A stretch of DNA of 64,000 nucleotides from Halolamina rubra (GTDB lineage: Archaea; Halobacteriota; Halobacteria; Halobacteriales; Haloferacaceae), in assembly GCF_000739555.1 (NCBI RefSeq), contig NZ_BBJN01000020.1, forward strand, positions 1-64,000, written 5' to 3'. Made by a program: the position numbers and the translations under genes. Positions within the stretch are counted from its first letter, which is position 1. The number at the start of each line of letters is the position of its first letter. The notes below the pieces were generated by a model that did not search any database, was not told the DNA's origin, and saw only the letters and a list, made by a program, of their open reading frames with translations. Shown piece after piece: positions 15,122 to 23,436 of the stretch.

Positions 15122-18100
15122 TTAGGCTAGCTCGTCGTACTTCCCCAGAACCATCTCGAAGTAGTTCTCGTCCATCATACGTGGGTCCTGTACCCGGTGG
15201 AAGTCGTCTAACACGAACGAAGCTTGGTCCCGGTTAAGCCCATAAGCGTGGAACGATGCGGCGTCGATCTCGGCTTGTACTTCCCGGCGTTCGTCCATCT
15301 CTGTCGCCGGTTCGATACCACCGAGGCGTTCCCGCATCTCCTCGAATTCCTCGCCGTAGCAGTTGAGCCGGGCTGCTCGGGTGGAGATGTAGTCAAACCA
15401 TTCGTCGCCTTCGGTGAGCCGAGGCACCTGCGATTCGGTGAATTTGTACATCACAATGTGGGTGTCCACCTTTGTCTTCATCAGGAAGTCGAAGGGGATA
15501 CTGTTGATCAGGCCGATGGCTGCAAAGAGCTCCTTATCACCAAACACCCGCTCGTATGCGCTGTGGAGCGTGTCGTTTTCGAGATCGTTCTCTTCTGGCT
15601 CGATCTCGTATGGTCTAAGCGTGTGTAGCGTATTCGTGCAGACAACACCGGTGGGAATGACGCCGGCGAGAATCGTTCGCTCGTTCGTTGCGCTCGTCAC
15701 GTCCCGGATGGCGATCCGATACTCGGTGCAGTCAAGCAACACGTCCTCTTCGTCCAGCGGCTCTCCACGACGCTCTTCTAACAGATCGTTTACGAACCCG
15801 ACCTGCGAACCGGTCCCATCAAAGGCATCGTAGACTGTACGTTTCAGGTTCCGAATGTTCTTCTCTCTTATTCGGTACTTTGCACTCTTCTCTTGGGGAC
15901 TTTCGACGCTCCAGAATTCCGGTCCGGAGATACCGAAGTAGGTCGAGTCATAGATGAATTGGTAGACGTTTTTCCCACCAAGGACCGGATAATCGCCTTC
16001 GGCCTCAGACTCAACAAACCTGTCTGTATCGTTCGTTCGATCGAGCTCCCGGTAGGGGTCTGCGTACCACTCCTCACCTGTTTCCTCTCCAATTGAGGTG
16101 TGCTGAATAACCTTCTCAAGCACCTCACTCTCCTCTTCAGATTTCAGAAGTGGGAACACGCGAGCTTCCGGCGAATACCGCTCTAAGACAGAACGGGGTG
16201 TGAGGAAGGCTTCAGCGTCCAGATTCCGTAGTACGTTTGCATCACCTTCCCTGTAGAGACTCCGGATCTGATCAGTTTGACCCTGATTCTCGAATGTGAG
16301 CACGGTGAACTTGTAGCGGGTGTCGATGTTCTCGAAGATGCCGTGGTTCATGAAGTGAGCCAGCACGTCCACGCGCGTCTCTTCGAGGAGGTGCATCCGG
16401 AGGTCCTTGCCGGACGATCCGGTGAAGATCGTCCCGGGAAGGATTTGCGCTACGTGCCCGTCGTCCCTTGCGATCTGGAAGACCCGTTCGAGAAAGAGCG
16501 CCGATAGGTCGTTTTCAGTCCCCTCAGTTCGCCCAGCGACAGTCGGCCGCTGGAGTTCGTAGGCTTCGGCATTGTTGAAGTAGTCGGCCTGGATCTTGAT
16601 GGTCCGTTTGTACTCCTCCCACTCCTCGGCAACGTCCGGGTCCTCCAACAGTTCTTCCTGCCGCTCGTCTTTTGCTTCGGGGAGTAGCGTGCGGAAGTCG
16701 GAATCATACCGGACGAAGAAGTCGTCGCGGAGAGGCTTGACGCGATCCCAGGGCGGATTCCCGACGACTACATCGAACCCTCCGTCAGCGTACACCTCCG
16801 CGAACTCCAGAACCCAGTTGAACGGGTCCATCTGCTCGACCGTATCGGTCGTGATGTCCTCGATTCCTGCTTCCACGAAGTCCCCGTGAATATCCTCGAC
16901 GAGTTCCTCACGGGCGTTCTGGAGTTTCTGATTGGCACGCTCACGGTGCTCCTTGGCCGTTTCGCCATCGAGGGCCTGTTCGTGGGCTTCGATTTCCTGG
17001 ATTATGTCCTGGTATCGATCCCGAACGCTGTCCTCGCTGAAACTGCCGATCTGGTACTGCTTGCCGTCGTCGGTTGTCTCGGGGAAGCCCGTATATCCGA
17101 TCAGACTATTCCCCTGTCGAAGGTTGAACGCGACGTTCGGGAGGGCAAGGTCGTCATCAGCAGCGAGTTCATCAACGTTCTCGGTATCCAGTTCGGCGAT
17201 AACCGAGAGCCAACACCGGAGTTTGGCGATCTCGACAGCCGGACCCATCAGGTCCACCCCGTAGATGTTGTTCAGGACGGTCGTCTTTTTGAGCCGATAT
17301 TCGTCAGGGAACGCTTCCTCATCGTCGTCCTCGTCGGCGTTCCGACTGTAAAGCGCCTTCCGGACGTTAACAATCTCTTCGAGGACAGACGTGAGGAAGT
17401 GCCCACTCCCACAGGCAGGGTCCACCACACGGAAGTCATCCACTTCGGCGAGAAGCGCACTAATCAGACTCCAACTACCCGGCACGTCGTTGATCAGCTC
17501 GTAGACAGAATCGTACCGTTCGACCTCGGCTTCGGGCCAATCACGCTCGTCCATCAACACCGTCTGGAAGCGATCGAGCAGCGCCGGCCGAACCGTCTCC
17601 TCGGCACTAAACCGAGTGATCTCACTGGGCGTGTAGTAGGCACCGAGTTCCTTGTTCGTGTCTGCATTGTCGCTGCTGATGTAGTTGATAGTTTTCTCGA
17701 AGACGTTCCCCAGCACACTCGGGTCGAGGTCCGTCGGAGCGCCGCCTGCCGAGAAGCTGTATCGCTCCAGAAGGTCGATGATCGAGAACAGCACCGAGTT
17801 CCGAACGTCGAAGTCTTCTTCCTCGAACTCGCCCTCGTCACCGTTAATTGTCGGCCGGAAGAGCCCACCGTTGAGGTAGGGAATGTCTTGGAACAACTCG
17901 ATCTGCTGGACCTGCTCAGAACGGTTGTCCACCTCTTCGTTCATCACGTCATAGAACAGCGGCTGACAGAACTCCTCGTAGAAGGTGCCCGTGTAGAAGC
18001 CGTCCTCGTAGGTGTCTTTCAGCGTTCGGAGGAGGTCCGGCTCGACCAGCGACTTGTCTTCGAGGAACTTCACGAAGACGAGCCGGTTCATCAACTCGAC

Positions 18101-18982
18101 AGCGAACAAGCGGGCGTCATCTTCGTTGGCGGCCTTTGGACGGACGACGCCATCGCCGACCAGCGATCGGGTGGTCTCCTCATCCTCGTCGACGATCCCG
18201 AAGACGTACTCGACGTAGTCGTCGTAGAACTCGTCGGTTATCTGTTCCTTCTTCTGTTTGATGACCTGACGGGCGTCTCCCGCGATGGAGACGAAGTTCT
18301 CGAACTCGAAGGTCCTGATGAGTCGGACGACCGCTTCGCGGTCGGTATCGAAAACCACGTCCGAGAGGTCGTCACGGGCACCGAGTTGGTTCTCCAATAC
18401 AGCGAGGAAGACCGGGCCCAAATCCACTTCTTCGATGACGTTGTGCGTGTAGGAGTCTGGATCATACCGGACGAACACCCACCGGATCCCGTCGGTAGCG
18501 AACCCGAAGTCGGACTCGAATTCGCGCTGGCTTAGCCAGTCCTTGACCTGCCCGATCCCATGATCTCGGCTATCGAGATCCTTGTTGATCGGTTCCGCTT
18601 CGACGAGGAGTCGGGAGGAATCGATATTGTCGTGGTCCCGGAGTGAGATGGTGTAGTCAGCAACCTGCGTCTGCCCGCCGGAGAGGCCGCCAGCTTCCGA
18701 TCGGTACTCGTGCCCGAGCGCGTTGAGGAGTGGCTCGATGACGGCGTCCTGGGTAAACGACTCAGGCTGCAGGCCGTCCCGTGTGTACTCACTTTTGAGT
18801 TGGTACGAGCCTGGATCTTTCCGAAGGGTTGTGAGTAGGTGGTCGTCGTCGATCTGCTCGCGGAGGTTGTGGACGGCTTCGTCGATTGCCTCCAGTAGTG
18901 CGTCGGCTTCGGCGTCGCTGACACTGGTTTCGAACGCTTCGGCGACGAACTCGGTCGGCGTTGAAGGGGAACTCGTAGACAT
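15122..18982 (-). CDS. Type IIG-like restriction endonuclease/adenine methyltransferase
   Basis: 1286 residues from MSTSSPSTPTEFVAEAF; the upstream open frame extension lacks haloarchaeal composition. The N-terminal nuclease domain has a PD-(D/E)XK-like pattern (VADYTISL, D109, then VEAEP, E128/E130). A helical connector follows. The Eco57I-type methylase has motif I VVDPACGSGHFLTSVLEE (about 518) and motif IV VVVGNPPWDRV (about 740), the NPPW signature of N6-adenine methyltransferases. The C-terminal 400 residues should hold target recognition. One polypeptide combining cleavage and modification fits type IIG enzymes. It stands alone on the minus strand next to the initiator gene and probably protects or stabilises the element. 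Confidence 0.82.
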   Translation of the reverse strand: MSTSSPSTPTEFVAEAFETSVSDAEADALLEAIDEAVHNLREQIDDDHLLTTLRKDPGSYQLKSEYTRDGLQPESFTQDAVIEPLLNALGHEYRSEAGGLSGGQTQVADYTISLRDHDNIDSSRLLVEAEPINKDLDSRDHGIGQVKDWLSQREFESDFGFATDGIRWVFVRYDPDSYTHNVIEEVDLGPVFLAVLENQLGARDDLSDVVFDTDREAVVRLIRTFEFENFVSIAGDARQVIKQKKEQITDEFYDDYVEYVFGIVDEDEETTRSLVGDGVVRPKAANEDDARLFAVELMNRLVFVKFLEDKSLVEPDLLRTLKDTYEDGFYTGTFYEEFCQPLFYDVMNEEVDNRSEQVQQIELFQDIPYLNGGLFRPTINGDEGEFEEEDFDVRNSVLFSIIDLLERYSFSAGGAPTDLDPSVLGNVFEKTINYISSDNADTNKELGAYYTPSEITRFSAEETVRPALLDRFQTVLMDERDWPEAEVERYDSVYELINDVPGSWSLISALLAEVDDFRVVDPACGSGHFLTSVLEEIVNVRKALYSRNADEDDDEEAFPDEYRLKKTTVLNNIYGVDLMGPAVEIAKLRCWLSVIAELDTENVDELAADDDLALPNVAFNLRQGNSLIGYTGFPETTDDGKQYQIGSFSEDSVRDRYQDIIQEIEAHEQALDGETAKEHRERANQKLQNAREELVEDIHGDFVEAGIEDITTDTVEQMDPFNWVLEFAEVYADGGFDVVVGNPPWDRVKPLRDDFFVRYDSDFRTLLPEAKDERQEELLEDPDVAEEWEEYKRTIKIQADYFNNAEAYELQRPTVAGRTEGTENDLSALFLERVFQIARDDGHVAQILPGTIFTGSSGKDLRMHLLEETRVDVLAHFMNHGIFENIDTRYKFTVLTFENQGQTDQIRSLYREGDANVLRNLDAEAFLTPRSVLERYSPEARVFPLLKSEEESEVLEKVIQHTSIGEETGEEWYADPYRELDRTNDTDRFVESEAEGDYPVLGGKNVYQFIYDSTYFGISGPEFWSVESPQEKSAKYRIREKNIRNLKRTVYDAFDGTGSQVGFVNDLLEERRGEPLDEEDVLLDCTEYRIAIRDVTSATNERTILAGVIPTGVVCTNTLHTLRPYEIEPEENDLENDTLHSAYERVFGDKELFAAIGLINSIPFDFLMKTKVDTHIVMYKFTESQVPRLTEGDEWFDYISTRAARLNCYGEEFEEMRERLGGIEPATEMDERREVQAEIDAASFHAYGLNRDQASFVLDDFHRVQDPRMMDENYFEMVLGKYDELA

Positions 18983-19136
18983 AGTTTCGTCAGCCGGCTG
19001 AATACTGCGTGGGAAACACCGTCTCCAGATAAATATGCGGGTACGGCGCTGGCTCAGCGCACACCTCTTCCGGGTGGGAACATCCCTTGACAGTACCTGC
19101 TCGGCGAGCGATCCAACCGGACCCCTCGTAAGGCCC

Positions 19137-19433
19137 CTACCTGTCCGTCTCACCCGTCCGCAACCACTCCAGCCAGCACGCTTGCCCACAGAACACCGGC
19201 TTGTACATCATCCGCCCTACCTTCGCCGGCACCCAGAGACAGGCGTAGGCGTGGGACTCCAACAGGTCGACGGCGTCGCCACAGTGCTGGCACGCCTTGT
19301 GGTGGACGGCGCCCTCGAGGCGGGTGTCGTCGATGTGCTCGAGATCCACGTCGACGATCTGGCGCTTGTGCCGCGGCGGCGCCGCGTCGAGTCCGCCGGC
19401 CGGGATGACGGCGTCGTCGTCGAGGTCGATCAC
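19137..19433 (-). CDS. Zinc-finger protein
   Basis: 98 residues from a GTG that overlaps the stop of the small frame upstream (GTGA). A Cys cluster near the C-terminus (ACQHCGDAVDLLESHAYACLW...PVFCGQACWLEWL) gives a treble-clef-like zinc site. It is probably a DNA-binding accessory protein of the element. The longer frame that extends to 19631 is basic, Arg/Pro-rich and rejected. Confidence 0.55.
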   Translation of the reverse strand: MIDLDDDAVIPAGGLDAAPPRHKRQIVDVDLEHIDDTRLEGAVHHKACQHCGDAVDLLESHAYACLWVPAKVGRMMYKPVFCGQACWLEWLRTGETDR

Positions 19434-19558
19434 GCAGCCACCCCAGTACAGCACCCGCTGATTCTGTCGCGATGTGGGTCGACCCACGCCAGGAGTTCGT
19501 CGTCCCGAGCGTCGATGGGCATCGACGTCGATGCACCGGTTGGCTTCCAAGCGGCCAT
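19430..19558 (-). CDS. 42-residue hypothetical protein
   Basis: Frame MAAWKPTGASTSMPIDARDDELLAW... ending GCCTGVAA. It is acidic in the middle and coupled to the zinc-finger gene by a GTGA overlap. No function recognised. Confidence 0.4.
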   Translation of the reverse strand: MAAWKPTGASTSMPIDARDDELLAWVDPHRDRISGCCTGVAA

Positions 19559-19763
19559 ACGTCCACTCACCACTGTAGAGCCATAACCGCCGCCCAGGTG
19601 GTTCCGAACGGTTCCGAGTGGTCAGAATCAAGAGACGGCCGGGACCCGAGCGATTCCGAACGGGGTTCTGGAGCTAGCATCAGGAAGTGAGGGTTTGTTG
19701 ACGGCCAATCCTATTCGAGGGTACATCCGTTAGGAAGCCATAGAAATGCGTCTACGGCAAATG

Positions 19764-19779
19764 AAAAAAAAAAAAAAAA
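19764..19779 (-). terminator. Oligo-T terminator of the pilin gene
   Basis: A run of 16 A on the plus strand, read as T16 on the minus strand, lies 22 bp after the stop of the pilin gene at 19802. Archaeal RNA polymerase terminates at oligo-T tracts without needing a hairpin. It is the longest homopolymer I noticed in the window. Confidence 0.7.
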
Positions 19780-19801
19780 GAAAATCGGTTCGGACCGGGA
19801 G

Positions 19802-20350
19802 TTACACCAGTTCGACAGTGGTGTCAGCGATTATCGATTCCGACGGCTTGTGAATGATCTGAACATCGTAATCGCCTTCATCTAGTGTACTACCCCCATC
19901 GTTATCGACAAGGGTGAGTGTGTCACCTACACTGAATTCATACGAGTCAGTCACAGCGGTGCCGGGCGAACTTTCCAACTGCAGGTTGTCATTGTCTACG
20001 CCATCAACACCGTCACGCTGACTAGCGGCGAATGCACCGGATTCGAATGTGTATGTCGAAGACGGGCCCTCGAACACAATCCGAATATCGCCCATCGTAA
20101 GTGCATCTCCACCGTCATGTGAGACTACGAAAGCATTACCTGGATTCGCACCGCCTCCGTTATAATCTGCGGAGGCGTCCTCAACACTAAGCTGGCTCTG
20201 CGGAGCCTGTTGTAGACTGTCTCCCAGTCCAAGCACGAACGTCCCGATGACGGCTGCGAGAATCACGGTGATGGCAACCATCAGGATCACTCCGATTACC
20301 GGAGAGACACCACGGTCGTCGTCGAGTACTGCTTTGAGTTTTGAAATCAT
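19802..20350 (-). CDS. Archaeal type IV pilin
   Basis: 182 residues from [20 protein letters not shown]. The class III signal has the prepilin peptidase site [10 protein letters not shown] followed by the hydrophobic polymerisation helix ([23 protein letters not shown]), the archaeal pilin N-terminal domain (PF07790 type). The C-terminal head is a beta domain with HDGGDALTMGDIRIVF. The first 45 residues are almost identical to the pilin at 21837-22247. No assembly ATPase or platform protein lies nearby, so host machinery would assemble it. It may serve adhesion or, on an element, alter the host surface. Confidence 0.88.
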   Translation of the reverse strand: MISKLKAVLDDDRGVSPVIGVILMVAITVILAAVIGTFVLGLGDSLQQAPQSQLSVEDASADYNGGGANPGNAFVVSHDGGDALTMGDIRIVFEGPSSTYTFESGAFAASQRDGVDGVDNDNLQLESSPGTAVTDSYEFSVGDTLTLVDNDGGSTLDEGDYDVQIIHKPSESIIADTTVELV

Positions 20351-20438
20351 TGGTTTTCCTGCGACCCGGTTGTAGGAACATATCCTATAGTGGATATGCC
20401 TACGTAGCCGTGTCTGGATATAACATCTCCACCAAATC

Positions 20439-20478
20439 ATATAAAGAGTAGGACCTGATTATCAGTTCCTAAAAGACA
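20439..20478 (-). promoter_or_regulatory. Promoter of the 19802 pilin, conserved with that of the 21837 pilin
   Basis: On the minus strand, CTTTATATG (20439-20447) is the TATA box. The sequence just upstream, with the core GATAAT, CC and TTTA/TTTCG elements spanning about 20447-20478, is shared with the promoter at 22341-22378 in the same order. This indicates a common upstream activator or BRE arrangement. Confidence 0.5.
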
Positions 20479-20521
20479 TCATATTGCCATCCGCCGGCTC
20501 GATGTGGGTAGCTGCCGGTAA

Positions 20522-21322
20522 CTACGCCAATCCGAGTTCGCGTACTGCGTCAGCAGAGACCGTCACGCCGGCGTCGCTAACTGTTGCCGCCTTGCCGGTC
20601 ACAGTCTCGATCAACTGTGCAACATCGGCGAAGTACTGGCGTGGTCGATCAGCTTGGATCTGTCGTGTCGCTTTGCCTCGATGCTGACTTCCACGCCCCC
20701 GAACGAACAGCAATGCAAGATCCATCTGCAAAACTCGAGGTGCGTCGACAATCCAGTCGGGCAAACCACGGACTGAGTCGGCATTCTTGTCGCCGACATG
20801 TGCGCCAGCGACGACAAGTGCGCGGCCAAGTAGCGTCCCGTCGCAGGAAGGTTTGATCTCGTCGCCTTGGGCCTCGTGGCCGCGCTCGACGTGCTGGGAG
20901 CTGACGCCAACGCGATCGAGCGCCTCCTCGATCGCCCTTTCATTTGCGTCGTTATCCGGACTCCAGGATGGCAAGTAGTCTCGCTTGTTGATCGACCCAA
21001 AAGCATAGACGCCGATCACGAGCTCGGCGAGCGCTCGGACGGTGTCAGTCCACTCGTCGGCGGTCCAGCCGAGGTCGCGTGCCTCGTCGACGGCACGGGC
21101 GGCGTCGGGCTTGCTGTCGCGATCGACCCAGGCTCGAACTTCCGAACGCGAGATGCCTTCGAACTCATTCGACTGATCTGAATTGATGGCACTCGCGACG
21201 CGCTGGCTGCCCCAGTTCTCTGGTTTTTTCGCCGCTTCCCGATAGAGTTCGACTGCTGCTACGGGGTCTTTGCTGGGGTGGTTGTACGTCCGCGCGAGGG
21301 CGCCGGCGTCAACGAGGGTCAT
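20522..21322 (-). CDS. Hypothetical protein, possibly homing-endonuclease-like
   Basis: 266 residues. The N-terminal 80 residues resemble helix-turn-helix segments (VELYREAAKKPENWGSQRVASAINSD...ISRSEVRAWVDRDSKP). The remainder (GVYAFGSINKRDYLP...KPSCDGTLLGRALVVAGAHVGDKNADSVRGLPDWIVDAPRVLQMDLALLFVRGRGSQ) recalls the alpha-beta layout of LAGLIDADG-type folds, but the acidic catalytic residues are not convincing. It sits between pilin genes and interrupts the family. A DNA-binding regulator is equally possible. Confidence 0.4.
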   Translation of the reverse strand: MTLVDAGALARTYNHPSKDPVAAVELYREAAKKPENWGSQRVASAINSDQSNEFEGISRSEVRAWVDRDSKPDAARAVDEARDLGWTADEWTDTVRALAELVIGVYAFGSINKRDYLPSWSPDNDANERAIEEALDRVGVSSQHVERGHEAQGDEIKPSCDGTLLGRALVVAGAHVGDKNADSVRGLPDWIVDAPRVLQMDLALLFVRGRGSQHRGKATRQIQADRPRQYFADVAQLIETVTGKAATVSDAGVTVSADAVRELGLA

Positions 21323-21390
21323 GTTGAGTAGCTACTTGGTGGTTGGTTGTACGCATGAAAAATGAACGCGGACCGACTGCCGATCCGTGA

Positions 21391-21807
21391 TTACGGAGAC
21401 GTGTCGACTGTTGCTTCAGCGATCACCGACTCGGACGGCTCGTGGATGATCGTAACGACGAGATCCGCATCCTCGGATACGCTTATCGTAGCGGATTGAC
21501 CCACACTGAGCTCGTCTTCAGCGTATGGGACCTCCAAGTCCACGGAGTCGCCGGCGTCCGTTTTAATCAGGATGTCGGTTGCGGTCAGCGCATCTCCGCC
21601 GTCATGGGAAACGACAATACTACCTGCGTTCCCAGCTTCAGCGTCAATGCTGATCTGCGCCTGCGGTGCGGACTCGAGACTGTCACCGAGCCCGAGGACG
21701 AAGCCGCCGATCACAGCGGCGAGAATGACGGTTATTGCAACCATCAGTATAACGCCTATCACGGGGCTCACACCGCGATTATCGTCGGAATAACCTTTTT
21801 GTTTCAT
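21391..21807 (-). CDS. Archaeal type IV pilin
   Basis: 138 residues. It has the class III signal [34 protein letters not shown], then a short head domain with VVSHDGGDALTATDILIKT. It starts 29 bp after the stop of the next pilin gene. The gap contains AATATATAC, which may be its own TATA box close to the start. Paralogue of the pilins at 19802 and 21837. Confidence 0.87.
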   Translation of the reverse strand: MKQKGYSDDNRGVSPVIGVILMVAITVILAAVIGGFVLGLGDSLESAPQAQISIDAEAGNAGSIVVSHDGGDALTATDILIKTDAGDSVDLEVPYAEDELSVGQSATISVSEDADLVVTIIHEPSESVIAEATVDTSP

Positions 21808-21836
21808 TGTAAAAGTATATATTCGTTGTTAGAACT

Positions 21837-22247
21837 TTACCACTCCAGTTCGGTTTCGAGCAGGATCGATTCTGACGGTTCGTGGATTACGGTTAAGGTA
21901 TTTCCTGACTCGCTATCGTCGGACATGTCAACGACTACTGGCGAATCGCCAACACTGAGGTCCGAGGCCAGATCGTCAGCGGTAGTCCCGCCCCCCCAGC
22001 TAATCGAGATATCGCCCATTGCCAGCGTATCTCCACCGTTGTGATTCAGGACGATGTTATTATTCGTGCTCTCGTACTCCGCGTCCAGCTGTGCCTGCGG
22101 CGCCTGTTCGAGACTGTCGCCCAGCCCCAGGACAAACGTTCCAATCACAGCGGCGAGGATGACGGTGATTGCAACCATCAGGATCACGCCAATCACAGGC
22201 GAAACGCCACGATCGTCGTCGAGTACTGCTTTGAGTTTCGAAATCAT
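21837..22247 (-). CDS. Archaeal type IV pilin
   Basis: 136 residues from [20 protein letters not shown]. The signal and polymerisation helix are nearly identical to the 19802 pilin. The head domain contains [20 protein letters not shown] start four codons upstream (MRPD) exists, but the paralogue argues for 22247. It is the first gene of the pilin cluster on the minus strand. Confidence 0.87.
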   Translation of the reverse strand: MISKLKAVLDDDRGVSPVIGVILMVAITVILAAVIGTFVLGLGDSLEQAPQAQLDAEYESTNNNIVLNHNGGDTLAMGDISISWGGGTTADDLASDLSVGDSPVVVDMSDDSESGNTLTVIHEPSESILLETELEW

Positions 22248-22340
22248 GTCTGGTCTCATAACCCGGCAGTAGGGGCTTTCTACCGCGTGTGGGCGCGGCC
22301 CCTGTGCTACCGCGTCTACTCACTCAGAATCGGAACTGGT

Positions 22341-22378
22341 ACATAAAAGCCGGGACCAAATTATCAGCCCCGAAAGCC
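22341..22378 (-). promoter_or_regulatory. Promoter of the 21837 pilin operon
   Basis: On the minus strand, CTTTTATG (22341-22348) is a TATA element. The upstream stretch GCTGATAATTTGGTCC (to about 22372) matches the equivalent region ahead of the 19802 pilin (CTGATAATCAGGTCC), so both genes probably answer to the same factors. Confidence 0.5.
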
Positions 22379-22412
22379 AGTATGGAACTGCTACTTGTTG
22401 CCAGACAGCATT

Positions 22413-22473
22413 CGGGGGCCGGGGTAGGGCCCCCGGACTGCCGGGTTACAAGACGCCCTCGTTACTTGAGGGC
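22413..22473. other. Two strong hairpins in the 22.25-22.75 kb intergenic gap
   Basis: The 508-bp gap between the divergent pilin operon and the plus-strand block holds a GC hairpin (CGGGGGCC 22413-22420 / GGCCCCCG 22428-22435) and a second one (GCCCTC 22455-22460 / GAGGGC 22468-22473). CCTTTAAGA at about 22591 could be the TATA box of the downstream block. No convincing gene. The hairpins may belong to a small RNA or an insulating terminator. Confidence 0.4.
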
Positions 22474-22755
22474 TATTGGGAGTTTGGGAAGGGGTGGTAA
22501 AACGTCGTCGGCCCGTCTATCGCTTGTGAGACTCGACACTCTCTCAGACAATTACCTCACCCGGGCACAGCTTTCAGCGTTCTCGGCGTGCCTTTAAGAT
22601 AGATCTCGCCAAATTCACTAGTAAGCAGACAGCCACGGCCCCAGCGAGGGATACACCCGCGCCGCCACTGATGGCCGCTCGGGAAACGTGACGATCCTCC
22701 GGTGACGGAGTCGCTGTCTTGTGGCGAGTAGCCACTGCACCAACCACACAGAGCC

Positions 22756-23346
22756 ATGTCCACGAACACCGAGAGCGACGGGTATCGCCGCGACAACTGG
22801 TGGGGCGATGCCGATATCGATGCCGACAGCCGCGTCAACGCCGCCAATCGCCCCGACCCGAACGATCCGAACGAGTTGATCGCCCACCGACTGCTCCGCG
22901 ATACGGCGTCGATGCTCTGCAAGACCACGCTGCTCGAGGAGCCCTGGAACGGGGGCCGGCTTGCGGAGGCGATCGCGCTCGTCTTCGATGACGATCCAGA
23001 CTTCGACGGTCGAAGCCAGGTAATGCACTACCGGCAGGAGCCTGTCGAACTCACGGACCCTGAAGTTCGGCCCCCGACGGCGACCGCTCGTGATCAGCGG
23101 CACCGGAAACGAATCAACCGCGAAGCTGGCTACATCTCCGGTGGGCACTCGACCGGCGTGCTGATCCAAGACCGCCCCCTCGATGCCTTCATGTCCGTCG
23201 TTCAGCTCTGGCTGGCCGGCCGGAGGACGGATCTGCTCGAATCGGAGAAACGTGAGGCCCGCCAGCTCGCGGCGCGCCTGAAACAACAGGGCGAGCTGCG
23301 GGATGTGGATGTGCTCACCCGTGTGATTGAGTCGGTCCGAGAATGA
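22756..23346 (+). CDS. Hypothetical cytoplasmic protein, first gene of the envelope block
   Basis: 196 residues, acidic, no membrane segment. NELIAHRLLRDTASMLCKTTLLEEPWNGGRLAEAIALVFDDDPDF is helical, and the C-terminus (LLESEKREARQLAARLKQQGELRDVDVLTRVIESVRE) is a long charged helix. It precedes the 1400-residue adhesin by 90 bp. Not recognised; possibly a regulator or cytoplasmic partner of the membrane complex. Confidence 0.6.
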   Translation: MSTNTESDGYRRDNWWGDADIDADSRVNAANRPDPNDPNELIAHRLLRDTASMLCKTTLLEEPWNGGRLAEAIALVFDDDPDFDGRSQVMHYRQEPVELTDPEVRPPTATARDQRHRKRINREAGYISGGHSTGVLIQDRPLDAFMSVVQLWLAGRRTDLLESEKREARQLAARLKQQGELRDVDVLTRVIESVRE

Positions 23347-23420
23347 TGAGCGACCCCATCAAGCCACGACCTGGCCGTCGGTTGACCAGCATGACGCTGG
23401 CACTGCTGATTGCCTCATAA
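23346..23420 (+). CDS. 24-residue mini-frame between 22756 and the adhesin
   Basis: Frame MSDPIKPRPGRRLTSMTLAL... ending in IAS. Its start overlaps the upstream stop (TGATG). The basic N-terminus plus short hydrophobic tail could be a leader peptide. Short enough to be chance. Confidence 0.2.
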   Translation: MSDPIKPRPGRRLTSMTLALLIAS

Positions 23421-23436
23421 TCGAGGAACACAATTC

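Noticed and set aside
16886-18535. 549-codon plus-strand frame inside the restriction enzyme gene
   Set aside because: Opposite strand of a protein with intact methylase motifs; no motif of its own.
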